From Peptococcaceae bacterium UBA7185 (lineage in GTDB: Bacteria > Bacillota > Peptococcia > Peptococcales > Peptococcaceae), in contig DKVF01000097.1 of the NCBI GenBank assembly GCA_002491065.1, forward strand, positions 1-44,552: a DNA stretch of 44,552 bases, in the 5' to 3' direction. Shown here one piece after another: positions 14,256-22,888 of this stretch (within the stretch, counting starts at the first letter, position 1; each line of letters opens with the position of its first letter). A program made the position numbers and the translations under genes. Below the pieces are notes generated by a model. That model was not told the origin of the DNA. It did no database searches and saw nothing but the letters and a program-made list of their open reading frames with translations.

Positions 14256-15026
14256 TTGCAGAAGCTTACAGAGAGGCGGCGATTGCCTGCAATAACGGCT
14301 GTAAGCGCTGCCGCTGCCTATCTGAATGAGGAAGCAGTGGGCGCAGCCATCAAAAAATGCGGCGTGCCGCGGGAAGAATTATTCATCACGACCAAATTAT
14401 GGGTGCAGGACGCCAGCTATGAGACGGCCAAGGCAGCCTTTCAGACATCGCTGGATAAGCTGGGCCTGAGCTATATCGACTTGTATCTGATTCATCAGCC
14501 CATGGGCGATTACATCGGCGCCTACCGGGCTATGGAGGAATTATATAAGGCTGGCAGGATTCGCGCCATCGGCGTCTGCAATTTTTATCCGGCGCCTCTG
14601 GCAGATTTCTGCGAAACTGTAGAGGTCATTCCCGCAGTGAATCAGATAGAGCTGCATCCATTTTTCCAGCAGGAGAATGCCTTGGCTCTAATGAAGGAAT
14701 ACAGAGTCGTACCGGAGGCATGGGGGCCTTTTGCAGAGGGAAAACACGGCATCTTTACCCATCCGGTGCTCACTGCCATCGGCGAAAAATATGGAAAGAC
14801 CGCAGCACAGGTGACATTGCGCTGGAACGTGCAGAGAGGCGTGGTAGTGATTCCAAAATCGGTGCACAAAGACCGCATGGAGCAGAATTTTGCGATCTGG
14901 GATTTTGCTCTGAGCGAGGACGATATGCAGAAAATTGCCCAGTTGGATTTGGGACACAGTGAAATTGTAGACCACAGCGATCCTGCATTTGTAAAAATGC
15001 TGCACAATATGAAAATCCACGGGTAA
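14238..15026 (+). pseudogene. 5'-truncated aldo/keto reductase
   Basis: From YLNEEAVGAAIKKCGV on, the reading frame matches NADPH-dependent aldo/keto reductases (2,5-diketo-gluconate reductase-like) to the end: TTKLW with the catalytic Lys, YLIHQP with the catalytic His, GVCNF, NQIELHPFF and IPKSVHKDRM. The first ~45 residues, including the start, the first barrel strand and the catalytic Asp (IDTA replaced by SAAA), are missing. The open frame begins inside the rny terminator with no ribosome binding site or promoter. A deletion after rny probably removed the 5' end. The catalytic Tyr remains but the enzyme should be inactive. Confidence 0.8.
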
Positions 15027-15070
15027 AAACAGCGCCTTGCGCTAAATAGAGCAGCGGAAAAAGCTGGACG

Positions 15071-15118
15071 AAAAAGGTCGTTTGGGAATGGAGCATCCAA
15101 TTTCCAAGCGACCTTTTT
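15071..15118 (+). terminator. Terminator after truncated reductase
   Basis: AAAAAGGTCG (15071-15080) pairs with CGACCTTTTT (15109-15118), extended by TTTGG/CCAAG pairing. Confidence 0.8.
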
Positions 15119-15200
15119 GCGTATGGAATGACCCCTACATAACATTTGGTTACGTGTGGGCGCTATAGATTCTACGGTTTTGCGTTCTCAAATCATTATG

Positions 15201-15240
15201 ACAGTCTCAAAGTGATTCGTTGCTTTGGGACTGTTTCTTT
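15201..15240 (+). terminator. Second hairpin-T-tract in the 15121-15437 intergenic gap
   Basis: ACAGTCTCAAAG (15201-15212) pairs with CTTTGGGACTGT (15223-15234), followed by TTCTTT. Apart from this and the promoter at 15342-15370, the 317-base gap shows no supported gene. Confidence 0.6.
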
Positions 15241-15341
15241 GTTGTGCGGTGATATTCGGCAAAGAACGGCAGAAAAACAAGGTAATTTCTCTCAAACGTA
15301 TCAGAAAAACGCGATTACGACAAAAAAGACAAAATTGTCAG

Positions 15342-15370
15342 TTGAGTTTCAATTTTAATTTGAGTATAAT
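15342..15370 (+). promoter_or_regulatory. Promoter of activase/dehydratase pair
   Basis: TTGAGT (15342-15347), 17-base spacer, perfect TATAAT (15365-15370). The 5' leader to the ATG at 15438 is about 60 bases. Confidence 0.78.
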
Positions 15371-15437
15371 AATGTAGATAAATTTTAATATAGATAGAGT
15401 TATAGGAGGATTCTGAATCCGTAATTGAGGTGACAGT

Positions 15438-18377
15438 ATGTATAAGATAGGGATAGACGTAGGATCTACGACGATTAAATGCGTTGTGTTGGATGAGAAC
15501 GATAATATTGTGTACAAATCCTATCATCGTCATCGGGCCATGATTAAAGAAAAGGTCAATGAATTGGTACTGATGATTGGACAGGATATTTTACATGGTA
15601 CGCCAGCCTATTTGGCATTAACAGGGTCGGCTTCTCTGGGTATGGCAGAGCATTTTCAAATTCCCTTTGTGCAGGAAGTTGTGGCTACACAGATCGCGGT
15701 GGAACAATATCCGGAAACAGTGGATGTGGTGATTGAGCTGGGCGGAGAGGATGCAAAGATTCTCTTTTTGACTAACGGCGTGGAAGTTCGTATGAATGGA
15801 ACCTGCGCAGGGGGGACTGGCGCGTTTATCGACCAGATGGCAGTGTTGTTGGATGTGTCGGTGGAAGAGATGGATGGGTTGGCTTTGCGGGCAGAGCGTA
15901 TTTATCCCATCGCTTCCCGCTGCGGCGTATTTGCCAAAACGGACGTGCAGCCTCTTTTGAATCAGGGTGCTACCAAAGAAGATGTAGCTGCCAGCATTTT
16001 TCATGCAGTGGTCAATCAAACCATCGGCGGTCTGGCGCAAGGACGGGAGCTCAAAGGAAAGATGATGTTTTTGGGTGGCCCGTTGACTTTTTTGAAAGGC
16101 TTACAGAAAAGCTTTGTGGATGTGTTGAAGCTGGATGATAAAACGGGCATTTTTCCGGAAAACGCCCAGTATTATGTGGCTTACGGCGCTGCGTTGTATG
16201 CGGCCAGTGAGCAGCCGATGGATTTTCTGGCCTTGGCGGACCGCATGCAGCATGCTGCTGCTCTGAAGCAGTACGACAGCGGCTTGCCGCCCCTGTTTGC
16301 CGATGAAAGCGAATATGAGCAATTTCAGCAGCGACACGCCAAAGCAGTGATTCCTCAAGGACAGCTGGCGGGATATCAGGGGACTGCCACTGTGGGGATT
16401 GACGCGGGTTCCACGACAATCAAGCTGGTGGTCATCGGCGAGGATGATGAAATTCTCTACAGCAAATATATGCTGAGCAATGGGCGACCGGTGGAGCTGG
16501 TGAGGGAGATGCTGCAGGAGGTCTACAGTATCAATCCCCAGTTGCGCATTGTGGGCAGCGCAGCCACCGGCTATGGAGAAGAATTGGTGAAAAATGCCTT
16601 CTCCCTGGATGATGGACTGGTGGAAACCGTTGCCCATTTGACAGCGGCGCAGAAAATGATGCCCAATGTGGATTTTATCATAGATATCGGCGGGCAGGAC
16701 ATGAAATGCTTCAAAATTCGCAATCAGGTCATCGACACTATCTTCTTGAATGAAGCGTGCTCTTCCGGCTGCGGTTCCTTTATCTCCACCTTTGCCACGG
16801 CGCTGGGCTACTCAGTAAAAGATTTTGCGGCGCTGGGACTCTTTGCCGAGCATCCGGTGGATTTGGGCTCCCGCTGTACCGTGTTTATGAATTCTTCTGT
16901 GAAGCAGGCGCAAAAGGAAGGCGCAGAGATTGAAGATATCTCGGCGGGCCTTTCCATCAGCGTGGTGAAAAATGCGCTGTATAAAGTAATTCGCGCGACG
17001 TCAGCAGAGAGCCTGGGCCGGCATATCATCGTGCAGGGCGGCACATTCTTAAACGACGCCATATTGCGGGCGTTTGAACAGGAAGTGGGCGTGGAGGTCG
17101 TGCGGCCCAATCTGGCGGGACTGATGGGCGCTTACGGTGCGGCGTTGTATGCGCGCACGTTGGATTTGTCCCAATCCTCGTTGTTAAGTAAAGAGGAACT
17201 GGCAAATTTCACCCATGAAACCACTCAACGGGTCTGCCAGCTCTGCGGAAATCATTGCAAGCTGACAGTAAACAGCTTCCAGAACGGCAGAGAGCTGATT
17301 GCAGGTAACCGCTGCGAACGGCCGATTAAAAGCCAAGACAAGAATTTTTTGAATGTCACATACAATGCCTATCGCTATAAACGGGAGCAAATTCTGAAGC
17401 GCAAAAGTGTAAAGGGAAAAAGAGGACGCATCGGTCTGCCCATGGGGTTAAATATGTACGAAAACTATCACTTCTGGCAGCCTATTCTCACGGAGCTGGG
17501 CTATGAAGTAGTGCGGGCGCCTTTTGGCAGCAGAGATTTATTTTTGGAAGGGCAGGCGACAATTCCTTCCGATACAGTATGCTATCCCGCCAAAATGATG
17601 CATGGCAGCGTGACCCATCTCATAAAGAAACAGGGCATCAATAAAATATTCTATCCCTGCATGCCGTACAATTTTGACGAAAAAATCAGTGACAATCATT
17701 ACAACTGCCCTGTGGTGGCCTATTATCCTGAAGTCCTGTCGGCCAATATGTCCATCCTGCAGGATGTGCGTTTTTGGAAAGAATATTTTGGTCCTCACAA
17801 TGAAAAGCATTTTGTGAAACGCTTGTACCAGTTTTTTAAGCAGGACAATGTGACGCTGCAGGAAGCGAAGGCTGCGGCTGCGGTGGGATATAAAGAGCAG
17901 CAGGCCTATCTGAAGGATTTGAAACGATATGGGAAGGAAGCTATTGCCTTTGCACGACAGCACGATCTGCCCATCATTGTCCTGGCGGGCCGTCCCTATC
18001 ATATCGACCCGGAAATAAATCATGGGATTGACCAGCTGATTACCAGCTATGGCGCGGTGGTGATTTCGGAGGATTGTCTGCCCCTGGCGAAAGGTAAGTT
18101 CCACACCAATGTGCTGAATCAATGGACCTACCACGCGCGGCTTTACAGTGCTGCTCACTATGTGAGTCAGCAGCCCGATATGTACCTGGTGCAGTTGGTG
18201 TCCTTCGGCTGTGGATTGGACGCCGTCACCACCGACGAAGTGCGGGATATCCTGGAAAAACGGGGCAATTTATATACTCAGATTAAAATTGACGAAATCA
18301 ACAATCTGGGCGCGGTAAAAATCCGCCTGCGCAGCTTGTTTGCCGCCATTGCGCAGAAAAAGAGAGAAAAGAGGTGA
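15438..18377 (+). CDS. Acyl-CoA dehydratase activase-like ATPase (two BadF/BcrA domains plus DUF2229)
   Basis: The 979-aa protein has two ASKHA-type ATPase domains with phosphate-1 loops GIDVGSTTIKCVV (residue 5) and GIDAGSTTIKLVV (about 318). The first has Cys123 (GTCAGGTGAF) and Cys162 (SRCGVFAK), the usual ligands of the interdomain [4Fe-4S] cluster. The second has an ACSSGCGSF version. A CxxCGxxC motif (CQLCGNHC, about 598) follows, then DUF2229 with DTVCYPAK and YPCMPYN. Such proteins use ATP to inject low-potential electrons into a partner. The downstream gene, 6 bases away, supplies it. In many anaerobes the two are a single ~1400-aa chain. ATG 15438 follows GAGGTGA. Confidence 0.9.
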   Translation: MYKIGIDVGSTTIKCVVLDENDNIVYKSYHRHRAMIKEKVNELVLMIGQDILHGTPAYLALTGSASLGMAEHFQIPFVQEVVATQIAVEQYPETVDVVIELGGEDAKILFLTNGVEVRMNGTCAGGTGAFIDQMAVLLDVSVEEMDGLALRAERIYPIASRCGVFAKTDVQPLLNQGATKEDVAASIFHAVVNQTIGGLAQGRELKGKMMFLGGPLTFLKGLQKSFVDVLKLDDKTGIFPENAQYYVAYGAALYAASEQPMDFLALADRMQHAAALKQYDSGLPPLFADESEYEQFQQRHAKAVIPQGQLAGYQGTATVGIDAGSTTIKLVVIGEDDEILYSKYMLSNGRPVELVREMLQEVYSINPQLRIVGSAATGYGEELVKNAFSLDDGLVETVAHLTAAQKMMPNVDFIIDIGGQDMKCFKIRNQVIDTIFLNEACSSGCGSFISTFATALGYSVKDFAALGLFAEHPVDLGSRCTVFMNSSVKQAQKEGAEIEDISAGLSISVVKNALYKVIRATSAESLGRHIIVQGGTFLNDAILRAFEQEVGVEVVRPNLAGLMGAYGAALYARTLDLSQSSLLSKEELANFTHETTQRVCQLCGNHCKLTVNSFQNGRELIAGNRCERPIKSQDKNFLNVTYNAYRYKREQILKRKSVKGKRGRIGLPMGLNMYENYHFWQPILTELGYEVVRAPFGSRDLFLEGQATIPSDTVCYPAKMMHGSVTHLIKKQGINKIFYPCMPYNFDEKISDNHYNCPVVAYYPEVLSANMSILQDVRFWKEYFGPHNEKHFVKRLYQFFKQDNVTLQEAKAAAAVGYKEQQAYLKDLKRYGKEAIAFARQHDLPIIVLAGRPYHIDPEINHGIDQLITSYGAVVISEDCLPLAKGKFHTNVLNQWTYHARLYSAAHYVSQQPDMYLVQLVSFGCGLDAVTTDEVRDILEKRGNLYTQIKIDEINNLGAVKIRLRSLFAAIAQKKREKR

Positions 18378-18383
18378 GCAGCC

Positions 18384-19655
18384 ATGGCAAAACTGGAATA
18401 TGATAAAAACGGCCGATTGATGTTTACAGAAGAAATGAAAGAAGAGTATACCATTTTGGTGCCAATGATGCTGCCGATTCATTTCTCCATGCTGAAAGCA
18501 ATCTTCCAGCGGGAAGGCTATCATATGGAAGTGCTGGAGACACAAAACAGCAATATTATTCAGATGGGTCTGAAATATTGTCACAATGATATCTGTTATC
18601 CTGCCCAGTTGACTATCGGTCAGTTGATGGACGCACTGCAGAGTGGAAAATATGACGTGCACAAGGTGGCAGTGATGCTGTCGCAGACAGGCGGCGGCTG
18701 CAGAGCCTCCAACTATATCAGTCTACTGCGCAAAGCATTGGACCGGGCGGGGTTGGATTTTGTGCCGGCAGTCTCTATCAATTTTAGCGGGCTGGAGGAA
18801 AACCCCGGCTTTGTGATTACGAAAAAAATGGTGTATGAGATGGCCAACGCCGTAATTTACGGCGATTTGCTGATGTGTCTGCACAACCAGACTCAGCCCT
18901 ACGAGAAAGAAGCGGGCGTATCCCAGCGGCTGGTGGAGCGCTTCACCGCTATGCTGAACGATGACTTTGCCAAGGGAGAAAGCATGGGGCCCAAGGCTAT
19001 CCGCAAAAAAATGGATGAGATCGTGAGCGCCTTTGCGGCAGTGCCAGTGTATAAAAAGGATAAAGTGCGTGTGGGTATCGTAGGCGAGATTTATGTGAAG
19101 TTTGCGCCGCTGGGTAACAACAATCTGGAGGCATTCCTCCTGAAAGAAAATGCCGAGCCGGTGGTGCCTGGCTTGCTGGACTTTTTGCTCTATACCATCG
19201 ACACCGGGATTGAGGATTATATCCGCTATGGCGGCAAGCTGCTCAAGCCCATCATCACCAAATATCTGATGCATGTCTTTACCGGCATCCAAAAAGATAT
19301 GATTCGCGCCATAAAACGGGCTGGCTGCTTTCATGCGCCGTCCAGTTTCAGCCGCACAAAAGAGCTGGCAGGACAGGTCATTGATTACGGTGTGAAAATG
19401 GGCGAGGGCTGGCTGTTGACTGGTGAGATGATGGCCCTGATTGATGAAGGCGTCAATAATATCGTCTGCACACAGCCCTTTGGTTGTCTGCCCAACCATG
19501 TGTGTGGCCGTGGGATGATGCGGCGTATTAAGAAATTCCATCCTGACGCTAATATCGTGGCCATTGACTATGACGCCAGCGCCACGCGGGTAAATCAGGA
19601 AAATAGATTAAAACTCATGCTGGCTACAGCGCAGAAAATGCGGGCAGCACAGTAA
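18384..19655 (+). CDS. 2-hydroxyacyl-CoA dehydratase (HgdB)-like iron-sulfur protein
   Basis: The 423-aa protein resembles the HgdB/FldB-like C-terminal part of large activase-DUF2229 fusions. Conserved cysteines appear in YCHNDICYPAQL (about 66-77), TGGGCRASN (about 100) and CTQPFGCLPNHVCGRG (about 360), suitable for binding an Fe-S cluster, possibly of the double-cubane type. It is co-transcribed with the activase and ends at a strong terminator. No hydroxyacyl-CoA transferase, enoyl reductase or electron-transfer flavoprotein gene lies nearby, so a fermentative dehydratase is unlikely and the substrate is unknown. Confidence 0.85.
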   Translation: MAKLEYDKNGRLMFTEEMKEEYTILVPMMLPIHFSMLKAIFQREGYHMEVLETQNSNIIQMGLKYCHNDICYPAQLTIGQLMDALQSGKYDVHKVAVMLSQTGGGCRASNYISLLRKALDRAGLDFVPAVSINFSGLEENPGFVITKKMVYEMANAVIYGDLLMCLHNQTQPYEKEAGVSQRLVERFTAMLNDDFAKGESMGPKAIRKKMDEIVSAFAAVPVYKKDKVRVGIVGEIYVKFAPLGNNNLEAFLLKENAEPVVPGLLDFLLYTIDTGIEDYIRYGGKLLKPIITKYLMHVFTGIQKDMIRAIKRAGCFHAPSSFSRTKELAGQVIDYGVKMGEGWLLTGEMMALIDEGVNNIVCTQPFGCLPNHVCGRGMMRRIKKFHPDANIVAIDYDASATRVNQENRLKLMLATAQKMRAAQ

Positions 19656-19673
19656 AACCATAAAAGAGAAAAG

Positions 19674-19713
19674 AATCGCGCAGATTTCATGAGAAATCTG
19701 CGCGATTTCTTTT
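19674..19713 (+). terminator. Intrinsic terminator after dehydratase-like gene
   Basis: AATCGCGCAGATTT (19674-19687) pairs exactly with AAATCTGCGCGATT (19694-19707), followed by TCTTTTT. Confidence 0.92.
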
Positions 19714-19729
19714 TGCCATGACGGGCATG

Positions 19730-20206
19730 TTATTGATGCACTTTGCAGCTGATGGAAGTTATATCCACAGCGATGATGATAGCGGCATGCAGGGCGGTGC
19801 TGCTGTAGGGCAGCTTCTCCCGGGTGTAATGGGCCATGATATGGTCAAAGGCGGCTGCCTTTTCGCCGTCCTCTGTGACGAGCCGGGCCGTTCCGGCGCC
19901 CATGACGCATTGATAGCGCATCCCATAGCCGCATGCATCGCTGCCGTGGGAGAATAATTCGTGGGCGGCGTCCATTTCAAAGGCGACATGGTTGTCTTTG
20001 CGGAGCAAATCCAGCTTGTGTCCTTCACCGGCGCTGTGGAAAAACAGGGTGATATGCTCTTTATCCTTGACGGTATATCCAAAGCACAAGGGCACTATAT
20101 AGGGCGCGCCGTTGTCGTTGAGCCCTAGGCGACAGACGTCGCATCGCTCCATGACGGCTGTAATTTGTTGCAGGTCTGTGATTTCACGGTCTTTTCTGCG
20201 CATCAT
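19730..20206 (-). CDS. Pyridoxamine 5'-phosphate oxidase-family (NimA-like) flavoprotein
   Basis: The 158-aa protein begins MMRRKDREITD, the characteristic opening of the NimA-like branch of FMN-binding split-barrel proteins, followed by CRLGLNDNGAPYIVPLCFGY and a FHSAGEGHKLDLL FMN-contact region. NimA proteins reduce nitroimidazoles, but most chromosomal members have unknown roles. An AGGAGAG box precedes the tandem ATGs at 20206 and 20203. It lies 10 bases downstream of the ABC transporter genes on the same strand and may be the last gene of that operon. Confidence 0.85.
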   Translation of the reverse strand: MMRRKDREITDLQQITAVMERCDVCRLGLNDNGAPYIVPLCFGYTVKDKEHITLFFHSAGEGHKLDLLRKDNHVAFEMDAAHELFSHGSDACGYGMRYQCVMGAGTARLVTEDGEKAAAFDHIMAHYTREKLPYSSTALHAAIIIAVDITSISCKVHQ

Positions 20207-20216
20207 ACTCTCTCCT

Positions 20217-20930
20217 TTATCGTAATAAGCGTGCTACATATTCATTGGCAGGCTGCTGCTGAATGTGGGCAGGCGTATCCAGCTGTTGTACCTGACCATG
20301 ATTGATGATCAAGACTCGGTCAGATAAACGCAACGCCTCGCGAATGTTGTGGGTGACAAAAATAATGGTGGTTTGCAGCTGATGGTGCAGCTGCTGAATG
20401 CTGTCTTGCAATACGGTGCGCGTGATTTCATCCACTGCGCCGAAGGGCTCGTCCATGAGCATAATGGGCGGGTTGTTGGCCAAAGCGCGGGCAATCCCCA
20501 CCCGTTGCTGCTGGCCGCCGCTGAGACTGATGGGATAGCGCTCCAGCAATTCCAGCGGTAAATCCACCATGGCCATTAGTCGGGCCAGTTGTGCCTGGGA
20601 CAGTGATGTGCCCGAGAGTGCGGGCACATAGTTGATATTGTCGGCGATGGAGAGATGGGGAAACAATGCCGCACCCTGGATGACATAGCCGATTTGCCGC
20701 CGGAGCGCGATCAAGTCTACCTGGGCGGTATCCTGCCCCAAAACCAGTACTTTGCCGGTGCTGGGCAGCAAAAGTCCGTTGATTAATTTGAGCAGTGTGG
20801 TCTTGCCGCCGCCGGAGGAACCTACAATACTGAGAAATTCTCCCGGAGCGATGGACAAGGTGAGCGGCTCCAACGCCCAGTGGGATTGGTATTGTTTTCC
20901 CGCCTGCAGAAACTGAATGACGGCGTCCAT
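20217..20930 (-). CDS. Osmoprotectant/glycine-betaine ABC transporter ATP-binding protein
   Basis: The 237-aa ATPase has Walker A GSSGGGKTT (about 37-45), the Q-loop region GYVIQGAALFPHL, signature LSGGQQQR, Walker B IMLMDEPFGAVD and H-loop VTHN. The sequence is of the OpuCA/YehX type, but the C-terminal CBS domains that regulate many OpuCA proteins are absent. Its ATG overlaps the TGA of the binding-protein gene (TGATG), so translation is coupled. Order on the minus strand is permease, binding protein, ATPase. Exact substrate (betaine, choline, carnitine or other) cannot be read. Confidence 0.92.
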   Translation of the reverse strand: MDAVIQFLQAGKQYQSHWALEPLTLSIAPGEFLSIVGSSGGGKTTLLKLINGLLLPSTGKVLVLGQDTAQVDLIALRRQIGYVIQGAALFPHLSIADNINYVPALSGTSLSQAQLARLMAMVDLPLELLERYPISLSGGQQQRVGIARALANNPPIMLMDEPFGAVDEITRTVLQDSIQQLHHQLQTTIIFVTHNIREALRLSDRVLIINHGQVQQLDTPAHIQQQPANEYVARLLR

Positions 20931-21856
20931 CAGTCTACCAGTCCCTTCGCCTGCAAAAATTCTCTGGCGATATCGCTTTCCAAACGGTGGTTGGTGTTCA
21001 GGTCGTAGTTCATCTGAATCATATCCTCATTGCTGATGAGTCCGTCCATGAGCTCCAGCACCTCCTGCAGCTGCGGGTAGTTTTTCAGGGCATCATTGCG
21101 CACGATAGTGCTGCAGCGGTAGTCGGTGAACAGTTTTTTATCATCGGCTAAGGTCACCAGACCGTATTCGGCAATCTGGGAATCGGTGGTGTAAGCGTTG
21201 ACCACGTCGCATTTCTTTTCATTGAGGGTTTGATATTTTAAGCCCATATCGACCTCGGCGGTATCTTTGAAATGCAGATCATAGGTGGCGCAGACTTTAT
21301 CGTAGCCGTCTTCCCGTTCAAAATAGTCAAAATTAGCGCCGAACACCAACTGGTCGCTGACTGCTGCCAAATCAGAGATTTTTTCCAAATGGTATTGTTG
21401 GGCTGTTTCTGCGCGTACAGCCAAGGTGTAGGTATTTTCAAAACCATAGAGACTGACCCAGGACATGTCGTATTGTTCGTTGTAGCGTTTGTTCAGCTCG
21501 GTGAACATGTAATCGGCGTCGTCGGTTTCTTCCAGTTTGAGCACGGTGAGCCAACCAGTGCCGGTGTATTCGGGATATAAATCCAATTCGCCGCTTTCCA
21601 TTGCTACCTGTAAATTGCTGGAGCCTCCGGCGATGGGGTCGATGCGTTCCACGGTGATATCGGTCTTTGCTTCAATGAGCTGGGACAGGATTTCCTGTAA
21701 AATCATCTGTTCCGGCATGGATTTGCAGCCGACGCGCAGCGGTTCGCTATTGGCTTCGGTTTGCTGGGCTTGTTTGGCGCCGCAGCCTGACAATGCCAGC
21801 AGCGCAACGGTACATAGCAGTAAGATGGAAAATATTTTTTTGCAGGTGTGGTTCAT
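20930..21856 (-). CDS. Osmoprotectant ABC transporter substrate-binding lipoprotein
   Basis: The 308-aa precursor has a lipoprotein signal: a KK-containing n-region, a hydrophobic stretch and a lipobox LSGC near residue 25. The mature part is of the OpuAC/ProX type, with VGCKSMPEQMILQEIL, AGGSSNLQVAMESGELDLYP near 88-107 and YPEYTGTGW, typical of quaternary-amine binders. The ATG at 21856 has AGGAGA 8 bases upstream; longer in-frame readings overlap the permease gene and are not real. It would deliver solute from outside the membrane to the permease encoded just upstream. Confidence 0.92.
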   Translation of the reverse strand: MNHTCKKIFSILLLCTVALLALSGCGAKQAQQTEANSEPLRVGCKSMPEQMILQEILSQLIEAKTDITVERIDPIAGGSSNLQVAMESGELDLYPEYTGTGWLTVLKLEETDDADYMFTELNKRYNEQYDMSWVSLYGFENTYTLAVRAETAQQYHLEKISDLAAVSDQLVFGANFDYFEREDGYDKVCATYDLHFKDTAEVDMGLKYQTLNEKKCDVVNAYTTDSQIAEYGLVTLADDKKLFTDYRCSTIVRNDALKNYPQLQEVLELMDGLISNEDMIQMNYDLNTNHRLESDIAREFLQAKGLVD

Positions 21857-21936
21857 TGTGAAGTTCTCCTTTTTGTAAAATAGTTTATGTTTTCTGGCAA
21901 ACGCATGGGGCAAAAATCTTTTTAGAATGGCCATTG

Positions 21937-22602
21937 TCAAGCATGTTTTTTCTTTGCCGGAATTTTGCCGTTTATCCGCAATGTGACATACTTTTCCAAT
22001 CGTCCCAGGGCGATATCGCAGAGCAGGGCCACGGCGGCAATCATCAGACTGCCGGTATAGGTCATGGCGAACTGGTTGGTGGTGATGCCACGGTAAATGG
22101 CAACGCCCAGCCCTCCTGCGCCAATAAAAGAGGCAATCCCGCAGGTGGCAATCACCATGACGACCATATTGCGGATACCTGCCATAATGACAGGCAGCGC
22201 CAGCGGAAGCTTGATTTTCCATAAGAGCTGCCACGGGGTGCTGCCCATGCCGATGCCTGCTTCTAGGATGATAGGATCCACATTGGTCAGACCGGTGTAG
22301 GTGTTGCGCACGACGGGCAGGAGTGCATAGACGGTGAGCGCAATCACAGCGGTTTTGTTGCCGATTCCGGTGAAGGGCAGCAGCAAGCCAAACAGCGCAA
22401 TGGATGGGATGGTGTAAATAAAATTGATGGTTCCCAGTACTGGTAGGGAAAACCGGTCCTGCTGTGCGATGAGTATGCCCAGTGCCAGTCCTAAAATCAG
22501 AGCGAAGAGAATGGATATCGCTGAGAGTTGTAAATGCTCCAAAAGAAGATGGTTGAAAAATGATTGTCGGGCTTGATACAGTTGAAGCATTTCTTGGAAC
22601 AA
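21937..22602 (-). CDS. Osmoprotectant ABC transporter permease
   Basis: The 221-aa protein has about five to six membrane segments and the BPD_transp_1 signature (EAGIGMGSTPWQLLWKIKLPLALP, spanning about residues 112-135) that docks the ATPase. It is of the OpuCB/YehW type. The start is TTG at 22602, 5-6 bases after GGAGGTG; the next ATG, four codons later, is too far from that box. Only one permease gene is present, so a homodimer is expected. Confidence 0.92.
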   Translation of the reverse strand: MFQEMLQLYQARQSFFNHLLLEHLQLSAISILFALILGLALGILIAQQDRFSLPVLGTINFIYTIPSIALFGLLLPFTGIGNKTAVIALTVYALLPVVRNTYTGLTNVDPIILEAGIGMGSTPWQLLWKIKLPLALPVIMAGIRNMVVMVIATCGIASFIGAGGLGVAIYRGITTNQFAMTYTGSLMIAAVALLCDIALGRLEKYVTLRINGKIPAKKKHA

Positions 22603-22620
22603 CTATCTCACCTCCTGTGT

Positions 22621-22776
22621 GGTTATCGTTTTAGGTACCGTGAATACTAGGTACGATGTCGAATTTTATTATAGCATATCAGGAAAGTAGAGAAAAGTAC
22701 GATATTTTAGGATACCATAGCAAAATAGTATATTTTTTCTGACAAATTGTATATCTGACAACAGGGTATCGTTGTC
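22621..22776. promoter_or_regulatory. Divergent regulatory region with repeated TAGG(A)TACC-like motifs
   Basis: The 286-base gap between the transporter and tyrA holds a minus-strand extended -10 (TGCTATAAT; TATAAT complement at 22668-22673). Nearby are recurring related motifs: TTTTAGGTACC (about 22629-22639), CTAGGTACGAT (about 22648-22658), TTTTAGGATACC (about 22705-22716) and GGTATCGTTGTCC (about 22765-22777). GACAAC/GTTGTC (22757-22762/22771-22776) forms a dyad. These could be regulator sites for the transporter. Confidence 0.45.
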
Positions 22777-22816
22777 CTAAAAATTAAGGAAACAGACAAC
22801 GTTTTGCAAATTGGCC

Positions 22817-22845
22817 TTGCCAGAGAAAACAAGAAATAGTAAACT
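22817..22845 (+). promoter_or_regulatory. Promoter of tyrA-recG
   Basis: TTGCCA (22817-22822), 17-base spacer, TAAACT (22840-22845), 43 bases upstream of the tyrA ATG. Confidence 0.65.
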
Positions 22846-22888
22846 AATGGCAGTGAACTGGCACATAGAATTTTTTTGAGGTGATATC

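Noticed and set aside
15146..15358. 70-codon plus-strand frame before the activase gene
   Set aside because: It spans a terminator hairpin and the activase promoter and has no ribosome binding site.
18723..19541. 272-codon minus-strand open frame inside the dehydratase-like gene
   Set aside because: Antisense shadow of a conserved gene; no start signal and no recognisable domain.
15438..19655. Fermentative 2-hydroxyglutaryl-CoA dehydratase operon
   Set aside because: There is no separate HgdA-type subunit, CoA-transferase, glutaconyl-CoA decarboxylase or ETF gene nearby, and the activase is a double-domain DUF2229 protein, not the short HgdC type.
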